Below, piece after piece: positions 56,312-64,000 of a DNA stretch of 64,000 nucleotides. The position numbers were made by a program, and so were the translations under genes. The number at the start of each line of letters is the position of its first letter. Within the stretch, counting starts at the first letter, position 1. This stretch comes from Tomocerus qinae (lineage: Eukaryota; Arthropoda; Collembola; Entomobryomorpha; Tomoceridae), in NCBI GenBank assembly GCA_020055645.1, contig CM034549.1, positions 372,001 through 436,000 on the forward strand. Direction: 5' to 3'. The notes beneath the pieces were generated by a model. The model searched no databases. It had not been told where the DNA came from and saw nothing but the letters and a program-made list of their open reading frames with translations.

Positions 56312-57676
56312 TAGGCTGACCATAATTTGATGAAGGGAAAACGGGACACCATGCAGTATTGTATTTAGAAGTTGATTTTGACGGTGGTAATGCCATTTAA
56401 ACTGTATTTTAAGAATATTTTCCCGAAGCGCGTTAATTTTAAGATACTTTCGCCCAACATTTAAAAAAATGGCATTTAATCGCGCGAAGTGCGATAATTT
56501 TAAGCTATTTTTGCCTAAAATAACCATAAAAGACAATTATAATCGAGCGAAGCGAGTTAATTTTAACCTCTTATTGCTGAAAATAGACAAAAAATCTTAT
56601 AATAGAGCGAAGCTGGTTAATTTTAAGTTTTGTTTGCAAAAAATGGTCTACAATTTCCTCATAATCGTACGATGAGCGTTTATTTTCCCTAAAACGGCTT
56701 AAAGTTTTCAAACAATTGTGCGAACCATGAAATGTTAGGTCCTTTTGTTGAAAAAGGCCAATATATGTTGTAGATTGTCATTAAGTTTTACCATTAATCG
56801 CCCGAAGCGCGAAAAATTTTGTTATTTTCAGTCAAAATTTTCCTTTTTCGTTCGTAGTCGGGTTACCAGATTTTCTTCAACGAATTTAAGTATCCAGGCC
56901 AACAATAGCCATTTAACCAACCCGCGCCCTTAGGGCGCGTCTTGGTAAATGCTTACAAATAAATGTCATACAGCCGTACTTTACGCAATCATATGAGCGC
57001 AGCTAACAAATTTACGGTTGTTTGTTGAAAAAGAAGCAAAAATAAGTAAATTACGTATCTTGAAATAAATATTCTTGCATATTACTTCATATATGCAGGA
57101 GGAAGTCAAGAGAAAATCCCAATTCGCGCGAAGCGCGAGAAATTTTTGAAATTCAACTTCAAACCTGATCAATAAAGACTTAACGAATTTTGAGTAATTT
57201 AGCTTTAACGGTTTAGTGACATAGTTGAGGAAGAGAGAATGTTATTTATACCCCACTGATAAGGTATTAATAAATTTCCTTTAAATTTGAAGACAATTTT
57301 GACCATTAGACTGGGTTGAAAGACAAAAATACTTAAATTCGCGCGAAGCGCGAGAAAATTTCAATTAGTAAACGTACCTGAACGATAACAAAGTGTGTTC
57401 TAATATTAAAGGACATTAAGTTACCTCACTGTTTTCGATTTTAGCTGATTTAAGTATATTTAATTATAGATCTAAGTATAGTGCCCAATTTAAGTATTAT
57501 ACTTGCCATTTAAGTATACCTGGTAACCCTGTTCGTAGTAGTCATTAAATTAGATATTACTCAATTTTTTCTAAAAAAACGGGACGCGTTTCAGAAAACG
57601 GGACACTTTCGGGACGCCGGGACAGGTCACCAAAAACGGGACGATCCCGTTAAAAACGGGACGGATGGTCAGCCTA
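56312..57676. mobile_element. 1365-bp hAT-type element, 8-bp TSD AGTACAGC
   Basis: Ends TAGGCTGACCAT and ATGGTCAGCCTA with AGTACAGC on both flanks (56304-56311, 57677-57684). Sub-terminal ACGGGAC repeats at both ends. The interior has several GCGCGAAGCGCG-type palindromes and no transposase. Confidence 0.88.
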
Positions 57677-57783
57677 AGTACAGCTGAAATGTAAATGACA
57701 GTATAGCCAAATAAGGACGACCGCATATCGGAATGTAAATGACTACAGCCGAAATACGGATGAATGTATAGCCGAAATGCGGA

Positions 57784-59272
57784 TTTACGATTAAATTCAA
57801 AAAGTTACGAGTAAATTCAAAAATTTACGAGTAAATTCAAAAATGTACGATTAAATTCCAAAATTTACGATTAAATTCAAAAATTTACGAGTAAATTCAA
57901 AAATGTACGAGTAAATTCAAAAATTTACGAGTAAATTCAAAAATGTACGATTAAATTCCAAAATTTACGATTAAATTCAAAAATTTACGAGTAAATTCAA
58001 AAATGTACGAGTAAATTCAAAAATTTACGAGTAAATTCAAAAATTTACGAGTAAATTCAAAAATTTACGAGTAAATTCAAAAATTTACGAGTAAATTCAA
58101 AAATTTACGAGTAAATTCAAAAATTTACGAGTAAATTCAAAAATTTACGAGTAAATTCAAAAATTTACGAGTAAATTCAAAAATTTACGAGTAAATTCAA
58201 AAATTTACGAGTAAATTCAAAAATTTACGAGTAAATTCAAAAATTTACGAGTAAATTCAAAAATTTACGAGTAAATTCAAAAATTTACGAGTAAATTCAA
58301 AAATTTACGAGTAAATTCAAAAATTTACGAGTAAATTCAAAAATTTACGAGTAAATTCAAAAATTTACGAGTAAATTCAAAAATTTACGAGTAAATTCAA
58401 AAATTTACGAGTAAATTCAAAAATTTACGAGTAAATTCAAAAATTTACGAGTAAATTCAAAAATTTACGAGTAAATTCAAAAATTTACGAGTAAATTCAA
58501 AAATTTACGAGTAAATTCAAAAATTTACGAGTAAATTCAAAAATTTACGAGTAAATTCAAAAATTTACGAGTAAATTCAAAAATTTACGAGTAAATTCAA
58601 AAATTTACGAGTAAATTCAAAAATTTACGAGTAAATTCAAAAATTTACGAGTAAATTCAAAAATTTACGAGTAAATTCAAAAATTTACGAGTAAATTCAA
58701 AAATTTACGAGTAAATTCAAAAATTTACGAGTAAATTCAAAAATTTACGAGTAAATTCAAAAATTTACGAGTAAATTCAAAAATTTACGAGTAAATTCAA
58801 AAATTTACGAGTAAATTCAAAAATTTACGAGTAAATTCAAAAATTTACGAGTAAATTCAAAAATTTACGAGTAAATTCAAAAATTTACGAGTAAATTCAA
58901 AAATTTACGAGTAAATTCAAAAATTTACGAGTAAATTCAAAATTTACGAGTAAATTCAAAAATTTACGAGTAAATTCAAAAATTTACGAGTAAATTCAAA
59001 AATTTACGAGTAAATTCAAAAATTTACGAGTAAATTCAAAAATTTACGAGTAAATTCAAAAATTTACGAGTAAATTCAAAAATTTACGATTAAATTCAAA
59101 AATTTACGATTAAATTCCAAAATGTACGATTAAATTCAAAAATTTACGAGTAAATTCCAAAATTTACGATTAAATTCCAAAATGTACGATTAAATTCCAA
59201 AATTTACGATTAAATTCCAAAATGTACGATTAAATTCCAAAATTTTCGATTAAATTTAAAAATTTACGAGTA
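57784..59272. repeat. 20-bp satellite, about 74 copies
   Basis: Unit AAATTTACGAGTAAATTCAA, of which TTTAC-GA-GTAAA is a dyad. The central ~850 bases are essentially identical copies. Both edges have variants (GATTAAATTCC, AATGTACG), and one unit near 58940 lacks a base. Confidence 0.97.
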
Positions 59273-59490
59273 CAGTATACAGTCATCACATTCGGCTATT
59301 CAGTCATTACATCATTTGCATTCAGCTCAATATGTTAAGTACTAGTGCATAAATTCAAGTTCAACCGCCGACTAAAGCTACGGCTATGGAACGTGAATGG
59401 ACCCAGTCTAAGCCAGGCTCCCGCCATACATACCTTCTTAAGGCTATACATATAATAATAACAGTATATATATAGCAATACAATGTTAAA

Positions 59491-59538
59491 AGAGTAGGGA
59501 GTACACTTCCTCCTTGGAGGAAATGTACTCCCTACTCT
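59491..59538. repeat. tight 23-bp stem-loop
   Basis: AGAGTAGGGAGTACACTTCC pairs with GGAAATGTACTCCCTACTCT with one mismatch and a loop of only two bases beyond TCC/GGA. Too tight for a normal pre-miRNA; likely a transposon relic. Confidence 0.6.
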
Positions 59539-59624
59539 AATACATTGGTACCATGTGACTCATCGACCATACACTAGTTAAGTACATACTATTCATCAGT
59601 CGGCAAATAGTAGTGGGCTTCGCG

Positions 59625-59820
59625 TATGAAATCGTACCCGCAGTGTGGTAGTCTCATAGTACAGTTCTCGGCTTCGAGTTCTGGTCGAAGCAAGCCTTTT
59701 GTGTAGTACCATATGATTCATTGTTCTTCCAATTGAATAGAAAAATAGATTGCTTGGGACCATAATACAATGAAATATCGTCACGAATCCTCTATTTTAT
59801 TACCTACACTTTCCATTTCA
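59625..59820. repeat. inverted-repeat arm paired with 55750-55840
   Basis: Contains TCGGCTTCGAGTTCTGGTCG and CAATTGAATAGAAAAATAGA. Together with the left arm it encloses the 56.3-kb hAT element and the 20-bp satellite, so both were probably added to one ~4-kb inverted-repeat element. Confidence 0.6.
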
Positions 59821-59912
59821 ATGTAGACATTAAAAAGTTACTGGGTAATATCAAGGCTAGTAGAAGTAAAATAGGTTTGGAATTCCCAGGCACTTCTGAA
59901 TTTTTGTGTATG

Positions 59913-60075
59913 TAAACCGATTTATGACGTCACACGACGACTTTCCTATACATTTGCATGGGGCATCACCATGGTGAAAGTGCATGTCAAAAAATTTAAA
60001 AAATGTTGTCTAAAATATTTTTCTGCCCCATGGAAATGAATGGGAAATGTCGCCGTGTGAAGTCACAAATCGAAT
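59913..60075. mobile_element. 163-bp hairpin MITE
   Basis: GATTTATGACGTCACACG pairs imperfectly with CGTGTGAAGTCACAAATC; inner CATTTGCATGGGGCA / TGCCCCATGGAAATG. Holds a TGACGTCA at 59935. Confidence 0.6.
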
Positions 60076-60283
60076 GCATTACAAAAAAATTGAATGAAGC
60101 CTGGAATGCCGCAGGTTGGGGCAACATGATAGCCGAGAGATCATTTACGTTACTATGCACCCGGACTTTAAGCATCTCGTAATAAAAACCAGTGACTAAG
60201 TTTGCTTGCAAGTCAATACAGATACCAACGGGCAAGTCGGTCTACAAAAAAGGCAAAATTACCACGTGGCAAAGTACTGGTGG

Positions 60284-61503
60284 CAGTGCTTAATTTTAGC
60301 CCCCTTTTTTGCATCTTAGCCATCCAGTAGGCCATTTTATCTGGCTAAATTGGCTGGCGGCTAAAATAGCCAAACTCTAATTTACTCTGGTTTTAATTTT
60401 AGCCACTAAAGTACAAGAAATATTCACAATGACTAAAGTAATACATAGTCATCATATCACGATACATTAATTGCACGTAGAAGTGTAAAAGCTATATTTT
60501 GTTATATACAAACTGTATAACTTTGTGTTGTTGTTGTGTTTGTTTTTGTTATAGCACACCTGATTATACCTTTGTTTACATTTTTAAATAGAAATATGAC
60601 AAAAAATTATTATGTTTTGCTTATCTAGATGGAGCTTTAGTGCACATCATTATAAGTTTTGTAAAAAACCCAATAAACCCAGGGTTTTTTAAGTGAAGTG
60701 GGGTGGGTTTTTTGCCAAAAAACCCCAACCCATAAAAAACCTGACCCACAACCCTGACAAGAATAAATAATATGGAGTTGGAAATTCTGAGACGTTAGCT
60801 AACAATCTGACCTTGCAAGGACCTTCGTTTTCATAAAAAATTTTCATGTCGCTATGGATTTAAGACTAAATAACCAATTTGTGCAAAATCACATTTCAGA
60901 ATTTAATGCATGGAGAAGGCCTGTTTCAACCCCCTAATATTTATTCCTGTACTCTATTGTGGGCCCAGCTCAACGTCTAAGTACAGGGCAAGACAGGATC
61001 CATTATCGTCATGCAAACAGTAAAATCATTGACTTTTGTCGAAGTCAGAGCTGTCCGCCGTAAGGCCTATGTTAAATTGAAAACAACGTATGTGAGGCTG
61101 TCACAACGTCCTGCCCTGTGAGAAAGTCATTTTGGATATGATCTCTAGGCTGTTTCCATAGGGGTGTGAAAAACAGATCAAATTGGTCAATCTCCATTTA
61201 AGTTTACCAATTTAATCTGTTTTTTACACCCCTATGGAAACAGCCTAGAGATCATATCCAAAACGACTTTCTCACAGGGCAGGACGTTGTGACAGCCTCA
61301 CATACGTTGTTTTCAATTTAACATAGGCCTTACGGCGGACAGCTCTGACTTCGACAAAAGTCAATAATTTTACTGTTTGCATGACGATAATGGATCCTGT
61401 CTTGCCCTGTACTTAGACGTTGAGCTGGGCCCACAATAGATAAAATTGATTTTAGCCAGATTAAAACCATTTTAGCCACTGGCCGGTGGCTAGTCAAACA
61501 CTG
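60284..61503. mobile_element. 1.2-kb hAT-like element, aged 8-bp TSD
   Basis: Ends CAGTGCTTAATTTTAGCC and GGCTAGTCAAACACTG; sub-terminal TTTAGCCA repeats. Flanks ACTGGTGG and ACTAATGG match at 6 of 8. It contains the palindrome at 60957-61436. Confidence 0.6.
60957..61436. mobile_element. 480-bp near-perfect palindrome, TA-flanked
   Basis: Arms of about 225 bp starting TTGTGGGCCCAGCTCAACGT with TA on both flanks. Arms differ at only a few positions. Shares TAGGCTGTTTCCATAGGGGT-like sequence with family P. Confidence 0.85.
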
Positions 61504-61509
61504 ACTAAT

Positions 61510-61980
61510 GGCAAAACTCAGTCCTGTGCATTAGTTAGTATTAGTCAAAAAAATTTCAGTATTATTCCTTCTACGTCCGGTTATAAACGGGAAATAATTT
61601 GTCGTGAAGGCACAATATAGTAGCTTTCAAGTCACCTTAGTACCAAAATGCCCACGTAGACGCATGTATTTGGGGATGTACGATCACAATTTCTCCGTAA
61701 GTGAGATGCTTAACATGGAAGGAATATTGCGCAAAATTTGCACAGGAAGTATCTGTAACTATTACAATTCTATGGTAATTTCGTTTCTTCGTAATTTTGT
61801 GTAGAAAGAATCTGTTCGCAAAGTATTTTTTGTAAAAGTGATTTTGATATCATCACTAGGCTGTTTTCTACAGGGTGAAAAACAAGGAAATTTCCAGTCG
61901 TCTTTCTTGACATGTTATCGGTAATTTTGCCGATCGGCTGGTCATAATTTTACCAAAATAATTCCTTCAAAAGACCGGGC
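61510..61980. other. nothing recognised
   Basis: AT-rich; plus-strand 66-codon frame without motif. Confidence 0.35.
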
Positions 61981-62009
61981 CGGTAGGATTGATGCAATCT
62001 CGTGTCAAC

Positions 62010-62790
62010 ATAATAATAGTTGTGTCAACTGTAATTAATTAAGATTATCTAGTCTATTATGATGTTTTCATAACTCGAAAGTTAATCTAATAAAATATAG
62101 CATGTATTACTCATAGAGCTGAGTACGCACTGTCGAAAGTGTAGCTTAGGATGGTGATAATAATGTTATATGCTAAAATGTATGTAGTATATTATATCAA
62201 ACGACTGTTGCAATAAATATTCCCCTTGAGAATGCTTATGAAATTCACACATTTTGAATTGAAACGCTATAAATTATGTTCTGATTCATTATTTCTTACA
62301 ATAACCATGGATATTTTGGCCATCACCTCTGTTTGCCACGAAAACAGAATGCATTTGGTAGAGTGCTAGGAAAGACAGCATTGGGTGTAGACTCTAGACA
62401 AAGCCTACAGTTGAGCTTTTTTTGTCTAGAGTCTATACCCATTATTGCTTTCCAGCAATAGGGTCTAGTATCGTTGGCTCTACCGAATGCATTCTGTGTG
62501 CCACGGAATCCGTGGCGGAAATGAGAGGAGGCGGCCAAAATATCCATGGTTATTATAATAAATAATAAATCAGAACACAGCATTTCATTTCAAAAGTTTA
62601 TATGACTTTCATAAACATTCTCAGGGAGAATATTTATTGAAACAGTCGTTTGATATACTACATTCATTTAAGCATATTGCATTATTAATTATTATCACTC
62701 AGCTCTATGAGTAATACATGCTATATTTTATTGGATTAACTTTCGAACCATGAAAACATCATAATAGACTTATTATTTATTTGGAAATGC
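62010..62790. mobile_element. TIR family Q, copy 1
   Basis: Inverted arms 62010-62330 and 62520-62770 (AAACGACTGTTGCAATAAATATTCCCC, first 20 bases shared, GAGCTGAGTACGCACTGT, ATAACCATGGATATTTTGGC). Centre holds GTCTAGAGTCTA-type dyads. No coding. Confidence 0.7.
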
Positions 62791-62874
62791 TATAATTTAT
62801 TCGGAAATGTTGTAATTTGTTGATATTGATGATTTATAACCCAAAAATCTACCGTGTCTGTCTATTTTGTGTGT

Positions 62875-63310
62875 CAACATAATAATAGTTGGGTCAATAG
62901 TTGCTCATTCCTAACAGTAATTAATTAAGATAATCTAATCTATTATGAAGTTTTCATAGTTCGAAAGTTAATTCAATAAAATATAGCTTGTAATATTCAT
63001 AGAGCTGAGTACGCACTGTAGAAAGTGTAGCTTATGATGGTGATAATAAATGTTATATGCTAAAATGTATGTAGTATATCATATCAAACGACTGTTGCAA
63101 TAAATATTCCCCTGAGAATGTTTATGAAAGTCATATAAACTTTTGAAATGAAATGCTGTGTTCTGATTTATTATTTATTATAATAACCATGGGTACTTTG
63201 GCCGCCTCCTCTCAATTCCACCTCGTCTCATTGTCGGCCATCAGCCAACGATACTAGACCCTATTGCTGGAAAGCAATAATCGGTATAGACTAAGACTCT
63301 AGAGAAGAGC
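62875..63310. mobile_element. TIR family Q, copy 2, left arm only
   Basis: Direct repeat of 61985-62330 plus the start of the centre; the right arm is absent. A further piece lies at 27340-27535. Confidence 0.65.
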
Positions 63311-63319
63311 TTTTTAGGT

Positions 63320-64000
63320 TGGGTTATCGATTTCATATTCCCCCAGGTGTATCTTTTCAGTATAGTACTGTACTTTATTCAGGACATGTCAGCTTTTAGA
63401 CTGTCTACAATGAGTTGCACAGAAAAGTAACCAATTGGGGTAGGCACCAGTCTTATGGAGTTCATGCACCGACAGATCTGATTAGGATTAAAACATGTTG
63501 TAGCACTATTTTTTCTGACCAAAAGTCATTATTGTCGAAATTCAATATGGGCTACCGTTTTCGAGATATCTGTGGTCAAAAACTGCCATTTTAACGTTAG
63601 GGGAGAAATCCTGGGAACCTATTCACTATGGTTCCTATTTCAAAATTTTGCTATTTCTAAGAAATTTTTGATTCAGTAAAATTGCTAAGTATTTCCAAAA
63701 AGTGAGACAATTATTTTCGATGCTTACTGAATGAACTTAAGCATGAAAAAGTGATTAAGTCAAGCTTGGGAGCAATTTTTGGACTTAAGTCAGAAATTTA
63801 ATTCAGTATCTTTACTGAATCGCAAATGGCGACTTAAGGCAGATTATTTGAGCAAAAAGATAGGGATGATCGGAGTTACCCTAAGTGCGACTGTTGAGAT
63901 TGGAAGTAGGATTGTAATGTTTTTAAATAAAATTTTGCGTAGATCTTATTACAAGTTTTACATAGATCGTGGCATCCACACTATAATTAGTGGTTCCTAA
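63320..64000. other. nothing recognised
   Basis: AT-rich; the 73-codon frame running off the window end shows no family signature. Confidence 0.35.

Noticed and set aside
59491..59538. microRNA precursor
   Set aside because: The loop is only a few bases and the arms are near-perfect, more like a tiny inverted repeat.

Overview
This is an AT-rich eukaryotic window, almost certainly from an arthropod and probably an insect. It has no bacterial-style gene packing. It is dominated by decayed DNA transposons and inverted repeats, with three LINE coding fragments, two satellite arrays and a short interstitial run of the insect telomere repeat (TTAGG)n. It does contain one real host gene. On the minus strand, five exons with matching splice phases (41105-40970, 38775-38481, 22854-22742, 20118-20032, 9047-8806) encode about 290 residues. 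I read these as the C-terminal cytoplasmic tail of a presynaptic CaV2-type voltage-gated calcium channel (cacophony, cac). The reasons are two R-x-L-P-x-x-P motifs of the kind bound by RIM-BP SH3 domains and a terminal D-D-W-C, the PDZ ligand of CaV2 channels. Upstream exons (pore, EF-hand, IQ) were not found and should lie beyond 64 kb.

Layout. 1-8.8 kb is the flank downstream of cac: a tandem duplication, two TIR pairs, several MITEs and a degenerate tandem repeat close to the stop codon. 8.8-41.1 kb is the 3' part of cac. Its four introns (about 11, 2.6, 15.6 and 2.2 kb) hold nearly all types of mobile element seen here: a PIF/Harbinger remnant with convergent transposase-like and Myb-partner-like pieces (14.7-16.7 kb), a foldback-type element with 32-bp minisatellite arms (21.2-22.2 kb, second copy 36.6-37.6 kb), Tc1/mariner-like elements with TA target sites, hAT-type elements with 8-bp target duplications, LINE fragments with microsatellite tails, a THAP-domain exon on the plus strand cut by nested insertions (31 kb), and a 42-bp satellite (39.2-39.8 kb).

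41.1-64 kb shows no certain exon. It has a 4.4-kb TIR element (42.9-47.3 kb), a large inverted-repeat family (48.6-50.2 kb), a GC-rich open stretch of unknown nature (51.07-51.37 kb), several hairpin MITEs, a 1.37-kb hAT element (56.3-57.7 kb), a 1.5-kb satellite of 20-bp units (57.8-59.3 kb), a hAT element carrying a near-perfect 480-bp palindrome (60.3-61.5 kb) and a partly duplicated TIR family (62-63.3 kb).

The strongest results are the cac tail reconstructed from splice phases, including an 87-nt frame-neutral exon that carries one of the two RIM-BP motifs, and the nested-insertion history shown by paralogous empty sites. I did not find a previously undescribed multi-gene system. Coordinates of old repeats are approximate at their edges.
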